Assembly (NCBI GenBank): GCA_015064585.1
Contig: SVRY01000008.1
Coordinates: forward strand, 1-64,000
DNA from: Oscillospiraceae bacterium
GTDB taxonomy: Bacteria > Bacillota > Clostridia > Oscillospirales > CAG-272
Length of the DNA: 64,000 nucleotides
Direction: 5' to 3'
Made by a program: the position numbers and the translations under genes. Below the pieces are notes generated by a model, which made no database searches, was not told the DNA's origin, and saw nothing but the letters and a program-made list of their open reading frames with translations. This document shows, one piece after another, positions 35,753 through 45,349 of the stretch; the first letter of the stretch is position 1; each line of letters starts with the position of its first letter.

Positions 35753-38155
35753 ATGAAATACGATTTTAGAACCATTGAAAAAAAATGGCAGGATCGTTGG
35801 GACAAGGAAGGCATCTTCCACGCCAAAGACGATTTTACCAAACCTAAGTTTTATGCACTGATCGAATTCCCCTACCCCTCCGGTGCGGGTATGCACGTAG
35901 GTCATATCAAAGCATACTCCGGACTGGAAGTAGTGGGCAGAAAACGCCGTATGCAGGGCTATAATGTGCTCTACCCTATCGGCTTTGACGCCTTTGGTCT
36001 TCCCACCGAAAACTATGCCATTAAACACGGTATTCACCCCAGAAAGGTTACCGACACCAATATCACCCACTTCACCGAACAGTTAAAACGTGTGGGATTC
36101 TCCTTCGATTGGGAGCGTGTGGTGGACACCACCGATGTGGACTATTACAAATGGACCCAGTGGATCTTCCGCAAGATGTTCGACAACGGTTTGGTATTCC
36201 GTGATAAGACTCTTGTGAATTACTGCCCCTCTTGCAAAGTTGTTCTTTCCAACGAAGACTCTCAAGGCGGTCAGTGCGACATTTGTAAGAGTGAGGTAGT
36301 ACAGAAATCTAAGGATGTTTGGTATCTGCGTATCACAGAATATGCCGATAAACTGCTGGAAGGACTGGACAAAGTAGAATACCCCGCCAACATCCGTATG
36401 CAGCAGGAAAACTGGATCGGACGTTCTTACGGTGCCTTTGTCAACTTCTCCATTGCCGATACCGATGAGAAGCTGCGTATTTACACCACCCGTTGCGATA
36501 CTCTGTTCGGTGTTACCTTCATGGTTATCGCTCCCGAACATCCTCTGTTGGAAAAATACCGCGACCGTATCACCAATATCGAAGCTGTAGATGCATACAA
36601 AGCAGAATGTGCCAAGAAAACCGAATTTGAACGTACACAGTTGGTGAAGGATAAAACAGGCGTTTGCATCGAAGGTCTGTCTGCTATCAACCCTGTCAAC
36701 GGTAAAAAAATTCCGATCTATATTTCCGACTACGTTATGATGGGCTACGGTACCGGTGCCATTATGGCAGTGCCTGCTCACGACGAACGAGACTATGCCT
36801 TTGCCCGCAAGTTTGGCATTGACATCATAGAAGTCATCAAAGGCGGCGATATGAATGAAGCCGCATATACCGGCGACGGCGAAATGGTCAATTCGGATTT
36901 CCTCAACGGCTTTACCAATAAGAAGGATTCCATTGCCCGTATGTTGGAATTCCTTGCTGAAAAGGGTATTGGCGAAAAGGGCGTTCAGTACAAGATGAAG
37001 GATTGGGCTTTCAACCGTCAGCGTTACTGGGGCGAACCCATCCCGATCGTACACTGCCCCGTCTGCGGTATGGTAGGCGTTCCTTATGAAGAACTGCCTC
37101 TGAAACTTCCCGAGGTTGAAAACTTTGAACCCGGTGAAGGCGGTGAAAGTCCCCTTGCCAAGATCGATTCCTTTGTCAATTGCAGTTGTCCCAAGTGCGG
37201 CGGCGCGGCAAAACGCGAAACCGACACCATGCCCCAATGGGCAGGCTCTTCTTGGTATTTCCTGCGCTACATCGATCCCAAGAATCCTGACGAGCTGGCA
37301 AACATGGAAAAACTGAAGTACTGGCTGCCCGTTGACTGGTATAACGGCGGTATGGAACACGTAACCAGACACTTGATCTACTCCCGTTTCTGGCATCAGT
37401 TCCTGTATGACATCGGTGTTGTTCCCACAGCCGAACCTTACGCAAAGCGTTCCGCACAAGGCCTGATTCTGGGTTCCGACGGTGTTAAAATGTCCAAATC
37501 CCGCGGCAACGTGGTAGATCCCAACGAAGTGGTAGACGAATACGGTGCCGATACCCTGCGAACTTACATTCTCTTCATGGGTGACTACAGCGCCGCTGCT
37601 CCCTGGAACGAAAGCTCCATGAAGGGCTGTAAGAGATTCCTTGAAAGAGTTGCCGATCTGAAAGACAAAGCAAACGGTAACGGCGTAACACCTAAGCTGG
37701 AAACTGCTTTCCACAAGACCATCAAGAAAGTCTCTTCGGATATCGAAGAAATGAAGTTCAATACTGCCATTGCCGCCATGATGGGTCTGATCAATGACAT
37801 TGATGCCGCAGGAACATTGACTGTGGATGAATTGAAGATCTTTGTGAAACTTCTTTGCCCCTTCGCACCTCACCTGTGCGAAGAGATCTGGGAAGGCGTT
37901 GGCGAAAAGGGACTTTGTTCTGAAGCCGCTTGGCCCGAATACGATGAAAACAAGACCGTAGATGCCACCATTGAGATCGCTCTGCAGGTCTGCGGTAAAT
38001 TCCGCGGCACGCTGATGCTGCCCAAGGATGCCACCAAAGATGAAATGCTTTCCGCCGCCAAGGCAGATGCCCGAATTGCGGCACAGATTGCAGGAAAACA
38101 GATCGTAAAGGAAATCGTTGTCCCCGGTAAACTGGTTAACATCGTTGCAAAATAA
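35753..38155 (+). CDS. leuS: leucyl-tRNA synthetase
   Basis: 800 residues from ATG 35753 (MKYDFRTIEKKWQDRWDKEG) after TTGGAG. Class I motifs: PYPSGAGMHVGHI (HIGH-type HVGH) and KMSKSRGN (KMSKS). The editing CP1 domain (about 220-400) has TTRCDTLFGVTFMVIAPEH and GTGAIMAVPAHDERDYAFA. Cys-rich zinc segments (YCPSCKVVLSNEDSQGGQC; HCPVCG...CSCPKCG) are present. Full length for a bacterial LeuS. Confidence 0.98.
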   Translation: MKYDFRTIEKKWQDRWDKEGIFHAKDDFTKPKFYALIEFPYPSGAGMHVGHIKAYSGLEVVGRKRRMQGYNVLYPIGFDAFGLPTENYAIKHGIHPRKVTDTNITHFTEQLKRVGFSFDWERVVDTTDVDYYKWTQWIFRKMFDNGLVFRDKTLVNYCPSCKVVLSNEDSQGGQCDICKSEVVQKSKDVWYLRITEYADKLLEGLDKVEYPANIRMQQENWIGRSYGAFVNFSIADTDEKLRIYTTRCDTLFGVTFMVIAPEHPLLEKYRDRITNIEAVDAYKAECAKKTEFERTQLVKDKTGVCIEGLSAINPVNGKKIPIYISDYVMMGYGTGAIMAVPAHDERDYAFARKFGIDIIEVIKGGDMNEAAYTGDGEMVNSDFLNGFTNKKDSIARMLEFLAEKGIGEKGVQYKMKDWAFNRQRYWGEPIPIVHCPVCGMVGVPYEELPLKLPEVENFEPGEGGESPLAKIDSFVNCSCPKCGGAAKRETDTMPQWAGSSWYFLRYIDPKNPDELANMEKLKYWLPVDWYNGGMEHVTRHLIYSRFWHQFLYDIGVVPTAEPYAKRSAQGLILGSDGVKMSKSRGNVVDPNEVVDEYGADTLRTYILFMGDYSAAAPWNESSMKGCKRFLERVADLKDKANGNGVTPKLETAFHKTIKKVSSDIEEMKFNTAIAAMMGLINDIDAAGTLTVDELKIFVKLLCPFAPHLCEEIWEGVGEKGLCSEAAWPEYDENKTVDATIEIALQVCGKFRGTLMLPKDATKDEMLSAAKADARIAAQIAGKQIVKEIVVPGKLVNIVAK

Positions 38156-38179
38156 TCCTAAAAAAGTTTGACAACTCCC

Positions 38180-38208
38180 TTGACAAGTCGGTTCTTGTCG
38201 TGTATAAT
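38180..38208 (+). promoter_or_regulatory. consensus sigma-A promoter of rpsU
   Basis: TTGACA (38180-38185), 17-base spacer, TATAAT (38203-38208): a perfect consensus pair. An imperfect dyad GACAAG...CTTGTC lies inside it. Confidence 0.9.
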
Positions 38209-38262
38209 ATATAGGAGTTTAAAAGAGAGTATTACCTCTGTAATCGGAGGGAGGGATATTAG

Positions 38263-38439
38263 ATGGCAGAAATCAGAGTTAAAGAAAACGAAACACTTGA
38301 CAGCGCACTTCGCAGATTCAAGAGACAGTGTCAGCGTTCCGGTGTTCTTTCCGAAGTTAAGAAGAGAGAACAGTACGACAAACCCAGCGTTAAGCGCAAG
38401 AAGAAGTCTGAAGCAGCTAGAAAGCGCAAGTTCAAATAA
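38263..38439 (+). CDS. rpsU: 30S ribosomal protein S21
   Basis: 58 residues, too short for most ORF screens: [19 protein letters not shown], then [19 protein letters not shown] and a Lys/Arg tail ending KRKFK. Sequence and length fit S21. GGAGGGAGGG ribosome site, own promoter and own terminator, so it is a single-gene unit. Confidence 0.96.
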   Translation: MAEIRVKENETLDSALRRFKRQCQRSGVLSEVKKREQYDKPSVKRKKKSEAARKRKFK

Positions 38440-38453
38440 TTTAGTTTGTATCA

Positions 38454-38492
38454 ATCCCCGAAGGAATAACCTTCGGGGATTTGATATTTTTC
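38454..38492 (+). terminator. Rho-independent terminator of rpsU
   Basis: Stem ATCCCCGAAGG / CCTTCGGGGAT (38454-38464, 38470-38480), loop AATAA, then TTGATATTTTT. Confidence 0.9.
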
Positions 38493-38550
38493 CATATAAA
38501 CTAACAACCGTTGCAAGCATTGACTTACAACGGTCATTTGAATATTTGTG

Positions 38551-39267
38551 TTAAATAACGAATCCGCCGTTTGCCCCGATAATCTGCCCTGTGATAAACG
38601 AAGCAGCGTCAGAGGCTAAATAGAGCGCAAGAGAGGCAATTTCTTGGGGACGTCCTATTCTGCCAAGTGGTGTCTCTTCGGCAAGAGAAAGCAAAATTTC
38701 TTCATCCAGCATAGCATTCATTTCAGTGTCAATTACTCCGGGAGCAATGCAGTTACAACGAATGTTTGACGGTCCGAGCTCCTTGGCAAGGGCTTTGGTA
38801 AAGCCGATAATCGCCGCTTTAGAAGCGGAATAATGCACCTCCATAGATGCACCCACCTGCCCCCACATGGAGGAAATATTGATTATAACGCCGCCGTCGC
38901 GGGAGAGCATCTGGGGAATGACTTGTTTACTGCAACGGTAAACTCCTCCGCAGTTGGTATCCATCACTCTTTGCCATTCCTCCTCACTCACATCCTGTAA
39001 AAGTGCAAAAGAAGAAACAGCGGCATTGTTGATAAGCACATCCACTCCGCCGCATTCAGACTGTATTCGCTCAAAAGCATCTTTTACAGCCTTTGCATCC
39101 CGTACATCAGCTTTGATCCCCACAGCCCCCGTACTCGTTTCCACACTTAGCGCAGCTTCACTGTTTTGGCGGTATAGAAAATACACGCGGTAGCCCGCAC
39201 CTGCAAATGCCTCTACCATAGCACGCCCAATACCGCGGCTGCCTCCTGTGATCAATACGTTTCTCAT
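38551..39267 (-). CDS. SDR-family oxidoreductase (FabG/YmfI-like)
   Basis: 238 residues from ATG 39267 (MRNVLITGGSRGIGRAM). NAD(P) site TGGSRGIG, NNAA motif in DVLINNAAVSSF, catalytic Ser-Tyr-Lys with YSASKAAIIGFTKAL, and PGVIDTEMNA. It could be a 3-oxoacyl-ACP reductase or the EF-P 5-aminopentanone reductase YmfI; sequence alone does not decide. There is no ribosome site, and the ATG follows the ftsZ terminator by ten bases. Translation may start at an ATG nine codons upstream inside the terminator loop (39294). Confidence 0.85.
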   Translation of the reverse strand: MRNVLITGGSRGIGRAMVEAFAGAGYRVYFLYRQNSEAALSVETSTGAVGIKADVRDAKAVKDAFERIQSECGGVDVLINNAAVSSFALLQDVSEEEWQRVMDTNCGGVYRCSKQVIPQMLSRDGGVIINISSMWGQVGASMEVHYSASKAAIIGFTKALAKELGPSNIRCNCIAPGVIDTEMNAMLDEEILLSLAEETPLGRIGRPQEIASLALYLASDAASFITGQIIGANGGFVI

Positions 39268-39276
39268 AGTAAAACC

Positions 39277-39309
39277 AAAAAACGGTCGGATCATACCGAC
39301 CGTTTTTTT
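39277..39309 (-). terminator. Rho-independent terminator of ftsZ
   Basis: Stem CGGTCGG / CCGACCG (39283-39289, 39296-39302) with flanking A6 and T7, loop of 6. On the minus strand it follows the ftsZ stop by about nine bases. Confidence 0.9.
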
Positions 39310-39317
39310 ATTCCTTA

Positions 39318-40448
39318 TTATTTCTTGCTGTTGAGAATGCGGAAGATGTCGCCGTATTCATCGTCATCATCGGAAGATGCTGCAGGAGCAGGCTTCTTGC
39401 TGACAGAAACGGAGCTTTCGCCGGTAGCAACAGTAAACTTAGGAGCGGAGGCAGGCTTTGCGCTCTGCTTTTCTTCAGTACCGATAGCACCGTTGAAACC
39501 GGTAGCAATCACGGTAACTCTCATCTCGTCTTCCAGATTGGGATCGATAATAGCACCCCAGATAATGGTTGCATCGGGATGTGCTTCATCGGAAATGAGG
39601 TGAGAAGCAACGTCGATCTCTTCCAGAGCAATGTCGGGAGATGCAGTGATGTTGATCAGAATGCCTCTTGCACCTTCGATAGAGGTTTCGAGCAGAGGGC
39701 TGGAAATAGCCAGCTTGGCTGCCTGTTCTGCCTTGTCCTTGCCCTGTGCGGCACCGACGCCCATGTGAGCATAGCCAGCATCCTGCATGATGGTGGTAAC
39801 GTCAGCAAAGTCGAGGTTAACCACACCGATATCGCGGATCAGGTCAGAAATGCTGGAAACACCGTGCTTGAGCACGTTGTCAGCCTCAACAAATGCGTTG
39901 AGGAATGTAATACGTGTGTTAGAGATCTGCTTCAGACGTTCGTTGGGGATAACCAGCAGAGAGTCAACAACCTCTCTCAGGTTCTTAATACCTGCTTCTG
40001 CCTGCAGCATTCTTCTTCTGCCTTCAAAATCAAAAGGCTTGGTAACCACCGCAACGGTCAAAATTCCCATTTCTCTTGCAATCTTGGCAACAACGGGAGC
40101 CGCACCTGTACCGGTACCGCCGCCCATACCTGCGGTGATGAAAACCATATCCGCACCCTTAAGAGCTGCGGTCAGTTCTTCTGTGCTTTCTTCTGCGGCA
40201 CGTGCACCTACTTCGGGATTTGCACCTGCGCCGTGACCCTTGGTGAGTTTTTCACCGATGGCAACTTTATAACCGGCATTGGACTTGTTCAGTGCAGCCT
40301 TATCGGTGTTAACTGCGATAAATTCAACACCTTCCACACCTGCTTCGATCATGCGGTTTACGGCATTGTTACCGCCGCCGCCCACGCCTACAACCTTAAT
40401 TTTTACAAGCGGGGTGCTATCAAACTGATCCTGGATATCAAATGGCAT
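39318..40448 (-). CDS. ftsZ: cell division protein FtsZ
   Basis: 376 residues. Tubulin signature [15 protein letters not shown]; the GTP-binding site begins [18 protein letters not shown]7 loop motif [11 protein letters not shown]. The C-terminal linker (about 315-362) is Ser/Ala/Lys-rich and ends in [10 protein letters not shown], the conserved peptide that binds FtsA/SepF. It polymerises into the Z-ring. ATG 40448 after GGAGGG. It is separated from ftsQ by a 139-base gap and has its own terminator. Confidence 0.98.
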   Translation of the reverse strand: MPFDIQDQFDSTPLVKIKVVGVGGGGNNAVNRMIEAGVEGVEFIAVNTDKAALNKSNAGYKVAIGEKLTKGHGAGANPEVGARAAEESTEELTAALKGADMVFITAGMGGGTGTGAAPVVAKIAREMGILTVAVVTKPFDFEGRRRMLQAEAGIKNLREVVDSLLVIPNERLKQISNTRITFLNAFVEADNVLKHGVSSISDLIRDIGVVNLDFADVTTIMQDAGYAHMGVGAAQGKDKAEQAAKLAISSPLLETSIEGARGILINITASPDIALEEIDVASHLISDEAHPDATIIWGAIIDPNLEDEMRVTVIATGFNGAIGTEEKQSAKPASAPKFTVATGESSVSVSKKPAPAASSDDDDEYGDIFRILNSKK

Positions 40449-40489
40449 ATGTTTGCCCTCCTCTATATACTTCCTTATTCTATTTCAAT

Positions 40490-40518
40490 ATAACATAGCG
40501 CATATATACCTATGTTAT
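40490..40518. promoter_or_regulatory. perfect 9-bp inverted repeat upstream of ftsZ
   Basis: ATAACATAG / CTATGTTAT (40490-40498, 40510-40518) with an 11-base AT-rich centre, 42 bases before the ftsZ ATG. It could be an operator or a 5' hairpin. No -35/-10 pair with good spacing was found beside it, though TATAAT-like sequence is present at 40516-40523. Confidence 0.55.
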
Positions 40519-40587
40519 TATAAAATTCTATTTTTTTCAAGAGTATTTTAAAAAGTTTACAATTTGTTCATAATTATTTTATATTTA

Positions 40588-41430
40588 TTACGGCAACAGA
40601 TTGTCAGGCTTGTCCACCAGCGCAAATCCCTTTTCGGGATCCTCTACCGATACAGTGCCGGTGGTGCCGGGCGCAAACTTGGATATAATCTGTTTGGCAA
40701 ACAACAGTTTTGTTTCAAAATCCGATGTATTTCCCAATTTGATCTCAAACTCTCCCTGATAGTCAAGGCGGATATTGAATCGGGTTTCGGCACTAATGGA
40801 ATTGATATGTTCCCTCATTTGACAAACATCGATGGTATCAAGCAGTGCTGTCAAAAAACCGGAATCCTTATGATCAATAAATTCCAGCATCTCACCTACC
40901 ACGGCATTGCGCGTGGGAGGTGTGGTAACAGGCAGCAGTTTACCATACAGCAGCTCCATCTGCACCCTGCTCTCTACCACATCCAGTACCTTAAGCTCCC
41001 TTGAAAGCACAACACACATATCCGAAACATGCACATAAAAATCGGCATTGGTCTCAGTGACTTTGATCTCAATCGTACCGGGATACTGTCTTTTTACACT
41101 TACCGAGACAATGAAAGGCAGTTTCTTTTGAATGGCATCCTCCACTTCCTTTTCATCCACAGTAAACAGGATCTCATCCTTGGATACACCGCTTGCCTGT
41201 AGGATCTCTTCCTCGCTGTAGCGTTCACCGCAGGTCACATCAATACTACGCACGCGGAAAAAGAATTTGGCGAAAACATAAATCATGATGAGAATCATCA
41301 CCGAAAAGAGAACCATGAAAAAAATGCGGATCGACTTTTTTCGGCGCGCTTCTTTTCGGCGTTGCCGTTCCAGCGAACTATCACTCGGTATTACACCAAC
41401 CAGATCCCTTTCTTCTGCTTTTTTTCCCAT
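40588..41430 (-). CDS. ftsQ: cell division protein FtsQ/DivIB
   Basis: 280 residues from ATG 41430. A short cytoplasmic Arg/Lys-rich part, one membrane helix (about 34-56), a POTRA domain (VRSIDVTCGERYSEEEILQASGV) and a beta domain. FtsQ/DivIB links FtsL and FtsB-type proteins to septal wall synthesis. Last gene of the division cluster before ftsZ. The start is uncertain by a few codons. Confidence 0.88.
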   Translation of the reverse strand: MGKKAEERDLVGVIPSDSSLERQRRKEARRKKSIRIFFMVLFSVMILIMIYVFAKFFFRVRSIDVTCGERYSEEEILQASGVSKDEILFTVDEKEVEDAIQKKLPFIVSVSVKRQYPGTIEIKVTETNADFYVHVSDMCVVLSRELKVLDVVESRVQMELLYGKLLPVTTPPTRNAVVGEMLEFIDHKDSGFLTALLDTIDVCQMREHINSISAETRFNIRLDYQGEFEIKLGNTSDFETKLLFAKQIISKFAPGTTGTVSVEDPEKGFALVDKPDNLLP

Positions 41431-41547
41431 AATAATCCCCATTCTGACGCATAGCATCAGCTCTCATAGTGCAATTGAAGTTTTATACCGCCCTGTGGCA
41501 AGAGCGGGACGGTACCCATATACGCTGCTTTTCAAAAAGAAATGTTC

Positions 41548-42645
41548 TTACTTTTTTGACGTAAGCAACGTCAATTTTTCCCAAATCAATTCGCCTGCAT
41601 CCCGTTTGGCAAACACTTTGACCTTTTCTTCCATTTCTTTGCGAGCTCTTTCATTTTCCATTAAATCCGCAACACATTCAATCAGCGTGTTTTCCCCTAT
41701 TGCAGATTCCGCCAAAAGTACAGCCGCTCCCTTATCGGAAAGCACCCTTGCGTTTTTGGTCTGCTGATCATTTGTAACATTGGGGGAAGGGATCAAAATA
41801 GAAGCCTTGCCTGCAGCTGCCACCTCCGAAAGAGTCATAGCACCCGATCGGCAAATGATCAGATCACAGGACATCATTCGCTTTGGCATATCGTAAATAT
41901 ATTCCGAAAGCACCAAAGACGGATAACGGTCCAGCCCCAAACGGTCAAATTCCGCTTTTACTTCGGCATAAGCTCGTGAGCCTGTTGCCAATTCAATGCA
42001 AACATTGGGATGGGCAGTGCCGTATTCTTTCATTAAATGCAATACTTCGCTGTTTAACCGCTTTGCGCCAAGACTGCCGCCAAAGCAGAGAATGTATTGA
42101 TCACAGCCCTTGGGCAGAACAGGCTTTTCGGTAACTTCTTGGGAAAACTCCTCCCTTAGCGGTGTTCCCACATGCAAAACTTCTTTGCACCCCTGCAAAA
42201 GCGCCGCCGTATCGGGGAAATTCACAAATATACAATCTACTTTTTTACAAAGCATTTTTGCCGCCAAACCGGGTACAGCGTTGGATTCATGCAAGGCTGT
42301 GGGAATACCGAGTGAAGCAGCAGCCCGCACAACAGGCCAACAAACGTACCCCCCCGTACCCACCACAAGATCCGGTTTCAGTTCGCGAAGGAGTTTTTTG
42401 GCTTTTCCAAAGGAAGTTACCGTTAAATAAGCAGTCTTCAAATTGGAAAGAGATAGACTTCTACGCAATCCCTGGATCTCAACATGGTGCATGGGATACT
42501 TGGTAACCAATTTATTTTCGATCCCGCAGGGCGTACCTGCGTAATGTATATCCGCGTTTTTATCGTGCTTTTCAATAACTGCGCCGATAGCAAGCGCAGG
42601 ATTGACGTGCCCTCCGGTTCCGCCGCCGGACAATAGAACTTTCAT
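41548..42645 (-). CDS. murG: UDP-GlcNAc:lipid I N-acetylglucosaminyltransferase MurG
   Basis: 365 residues. GT-B fold with GGGTGGHVNPALAIG at the N-terminus, HESNAVPGLAAK and the donor-site segment ICRSGAMTLSEVAAAGKASILIPSP. It adds GlcNAc to lipid I to form lipid II on the inner membrane face. Follows ftsW by 13 bases. Confidence 0.97.
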   Translation of the reverse strand: MKVLLSGGGTGGHVNPALAIGAVIEKHDKNADIHYAGTPCGIENKLVTKYPMHHVEIQGLRRSLSLSNLKTAYLTVTSFGKAKKLLRELKPDLVVGTGGYVCWPVVRAAASLGIPTALHESNAVPGLAAKMLCKKVDCIFVNFPDTAALLQGCKEVLHVGTPLREEFSQEVTEKPVLPKGCDQYILCFGGSLGAKRLNSEVLHLMKEYGTAHPNVCIELATGSRAYAEVKAEFDRLGLDRYPSLVLSEYIYDMPKRMMSCDLIICRSGAMTLSEVAAAGKASILIPSPNVTNDQQTKNARVLSDKGAAVLLAESAIGENTLIECVADLMENERARKEMEEKVKVFAKRDAGELIWEKLTLLTSKK

Positions 42646-42658
42646 AGGTTAAACCTCA

Positions 42659-44287
42659 TTATTTCTGTTGATAAGAGTATCGGGAAATGCTCAGTATAAC
42701 ACCCATTTCAACCAATAGGATGGTCAAGGAAGAACCACCGTAGCTGAAAAACGGTAGGGTGATACCTGTATTGGGAATAGTTCCCGTTACAACCGCGATA
42801 TTTAAAAATGCCTGAATCCCCACCTGGCTTACAATTCCGATCACTGCCAGACGAGAGAATACGTCGGGAGTATTTTGGGCGATTTTAATGCCGCGCCATA
42901 CAAATGCCAAGAACAGTCCGATAACAAGGATAGCGCCGATCAGACCCAGCTCTTCGCAGATAATCGAATAGATAAAGTCATTTTGGGGTTCGGATACAAA
43001 CAAATGCTTTTGGGTAGAGTTGCCCAATCCAACTCCCAACAGTCCTCCCGAACCAATGGCGGAAAGACCTTGCAGGGTCTGCCAAACTTCTCCCTGGGTA
43101 CTGTAGTTTTCAGGGTGAAGCCAAATATCGATACGCTTACTGGCATAATCGGTGGCAAAGATCAAATAACCAACTCCTGCACCAAAACCAAGCGTTCCCA
43201 AACCAAACCAAATCCATTTACCGCCGGCGGCAAAAATCACCATCATACCAATGGCAAACATGATAATAGTGCCCGAAAAGTGGTTTTCCAACAGGATCAG
43301 CATGCAAACAAGCGCTACGATCAGTAAAGGAACAAAGGTACCCACCGCCGAGGAACGCCAAAACAGCTTCGTTTTGACAAATCGGTAGGTTTTATGATAA
43401 TACCAGGAAAGCATCAGTACCAGCCCCAATTTCATGGGTTCTGATGCCTGAATGGAAATGGGACCAATGTACAGCCAACGCTGTGCGTCGCCCTCACTGA
43501 TACCATTTATCAGCACCATTACCATCATGCCCAAACACCCAACAAACACAAGCGGGGTCATTTTTTGAATGAACTTATAGTCCAAATGCGCCACACCGAC
43601 CATGGCAATCAAGCCAAGGACAACAAAAGCGATCTGTCTGCGGATATAATAATAGGAATCCCCCATATCGCTGAGCGCATAAGCATAACTGGCAGAAAAT
43701 ACCATAACAGATCCATAACACAGCAGAATCAAAATCAAAACCAGCATTGGTCTGTCAATACCGCCTCTGACCCGCACCACATTATCGGGCATTGCGTCTA
43801 TGTCACGTTCACTTTCCAAAATGGCTTTCTTTCTGCGCGAGATCCAGCCAAAGGGCCACATTTCTTTTATTGAAAATTTCTTTTTCGGAGCAGCGTAGCG
43901 AACAGCGGTATTTTGCTTGTTTACCGTCGTTTCTCCCTCTTTTACAGGTGGTTTCCCTGCTGCTTTGGCAATTCCCTTAGACGCCCGCTTCGCAGGCGTG
44001 TTATCGGGTATGCGAGGTGCCCCCTTTGCCATAGGTGCTTTGTTGGGGGGATTCGTTTTGGAAACATTTTGAGAAGAAGGCGCTTTTGGGGGAATACGGG
44101 AAGGAGGAGTGGCATTTTTTTCCTTAGACATGCCAACGCCCATTTGTCCTGGCGCCTTTTTCTTGGCCGGTGAAGGAGGCGCTTGCCGTCCCTGCGGCAC
44201 TCTTGCAGCGGGACGCTGTTGATTAGCGTTCATGCCGCTTGCAGTTTGCCGTTTGGGCGGCGGGGTCGGACGTTTATTCTCTTCCAT
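42659..44287 (-). CDS. ftsW: FtsW/SpoVE-type glycosyltransferase with long disordered N-terminus
   Basis: 542 residues from ATG 44287 after AAAGGAG. Residues 1 to ~175 are a cytoplasmic extension rich in Pro, Lys, Ala and Gln (KRPTPPPKRQTASG; PRIPDNTPAKRASK), absent from typical ~390-residue SEDS proteins. The ten-helix SEDS core begins at RPMLVLILILLCYGSVMVFSAS and has the conserved AHLDYK, SGGLLGVGLGNS, QNDFIYSIICEELG and LPFFSYGGSS segments. It polymerises lipid II with its partner PBP. Usually murD precedes this gene; here it does not. Confidence 0.95.
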   Translation of the reverse strand: MEENKRPTPPPKRQTASGMNANQQRPAARVPQGRQAPPSPAKKKAPGQMGVGMSKEKNATPPSRIPPKAPSSQNVSKTNPPNKAPMAKGAPRIPDNTPAKRASKGIAKAAGKPPVKEGETTVNKQNTAVRYAAPKKKFSIKEMWPFGWISRRKKAILESERDIDAMPDNVVRVRGGIDRPMLVLILILLCYGSVMVFSASYAYALSDMGDSYYYIRRQIAFVVLGLIAMVGVAHLDYKFIQKMTPLVFVGCLGMMVMVLINGISEGDAQRWLYIGPISIQASEPMKLGLVLMLSWYYHKTYRFVKTKLFWRSSAVGTFVPLLIVALVCMLILLENHFSGTIIMFAIGMMVIFAAGGKWIWFGLGTLGFGAGVGYLIFATDYASKRIDIWLHPENYSTQGEVWQTLQGLSAIGSGGLLGVGLGNSTQKHLFVSEPQNDFIYSIICEELGLIGAILVIGLFLAFVWRGIKIAQNTPDVFSRLAVIGIVSQVGIQAFLNIAVVTGTIPNTGITLPFFSYGGSSLTILLVEMGVILSISRYSYQQK

Positions 44288-44326
44288 GCGATGCACTCCT
44301 TTCAAAATATTTTCAAAACGCAAAAT

Positions 44327-45325
44327 TTACAATAAATAGGTGAATATAAATACAACTGTGGAAATAATCAGTGTAACCAACGAAAACACACTGACAATCT
44401 TTACTTCGCTCCATCCGCATTTTTCAAAATGATGATGAATGGGGCTCATTTTAAACAGACGCTTTCCGTGTGTGAGCTTGAAATATCCCACCTGCAAAAT
44501 AACCGACGCGGTCTCAACCATATAAATGATGCCCACCAATACAATAATCAAAGGGTTATCCAGCATATACGCCATGGCAACCACAAGACCTCCTAAAAAC
44601 AAGGAGCCTGTGTCGCCCATAAATACCCTTGCAGGATGGAAATTGTAAACCAAAAAGCCAAGACAGCCACCTGCAGCGCAACCGGAAATTAAAGAAAGCT
44701 CGGCATTGCCACTAAACAGCCCCCATACCGAAAAAAACACGCAAACCACCATGGTCACAGAAGATGCGAGTCCATCGATTCCATCGGTCAAGTTCACTGA
44801 ATTTACAGTGCCCGTAATGAGGAGCAGCGAAAAAATATAATAGAAAACACCCAGTTCAATGTGAATATCGGTAAAAGGGATTGCCAGTTTGGTATCTAAA
44901 TACCCCAGCATATATCCTGAGAACAGGAAAAGTCCCGCTGCAACCAACTGCAAAAGATATTTTTGCTTTGCTGTCAACCCTTGATTCTGTCCGTGGCTGA
45001 ATTTTGCCAAATCGTCCACTACACCGATCAGTCCGTTGAGCAAGGCAAACAAGTACATCACAACTGCAAAACCAATATGTTTTGTTACGCCCAAGCAGTA
45101 ACCGGCAATCATTACACCTGCAAACACAATCGTGATTGCAAGAATGAATGCCAAACCGCCCATGGTGGGAGTTCCCTCTTTGTTTTTATGCCAACGTGGG
45201 CCAATATCCAAAATCTTCTGCCCCATCTTTTTACTTTTCAAAAAAGGAATCAATTTACGGGAAAAAGCCGCCGTCAGAACCGCCGTCAAACTAAGGGCGA
45301 TCAGATATAAGATCCGAATTTTCAT
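44327..45325 (-). CDS. mraY: phospho-N-acetylmuramoyl-pentapeptide transferase MraY
   Basis: 332 residues, about ten membrane helices. Motifs: KEGTPTMGGL, DDLAKF (Mg-binding Asp pair), NLTDGIDGL, FMGDTGSLFLGG and SPIHHHFEKCGWSE. It forms lipid I. The next gene downstream is ftsW, with no murD between. Confidence 0.98.
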   Translation of the reverse strand: MKIRILYLIALSLTAVLTAAFSRKLIPFLKSKKMGQKILDIGPRWHKNKEGTPTMGGLAFILAITIVFAGVMIAGYCLGVTKHIGFAVVMYLFALLNGLIGVVDDLAKFSHGQNQGLTAKQKYLLQLVAAGLFLFSGYMLGYLDTKLAIPFTDIHIELGVFYYIFSLLLITGTVNSVNLTDGIDGLASSVTMVVCVFFSVWGLFSGNAELSLISGCAAGGCLGFLVYNFHPARVFMGDTGSLFLGGLVVAMAYMLDNPLIIVLVGIIYMVETASVILQVGYFKLTHGKRLFKMSPIHHHFEKCGWSEVKIVSVFSLVTLIISTVVFIFTYLL

Positions 45326-45349
45326 CCTTTGCTGTCCTTTTCCTTTCGT

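Noticed and set aside
36083-37873. Minus-strand 596-codon open frame
   Set aside because: It is antisense to leuS, whose motifs are unambiguous on the plus strand; the frame results from codon bias.
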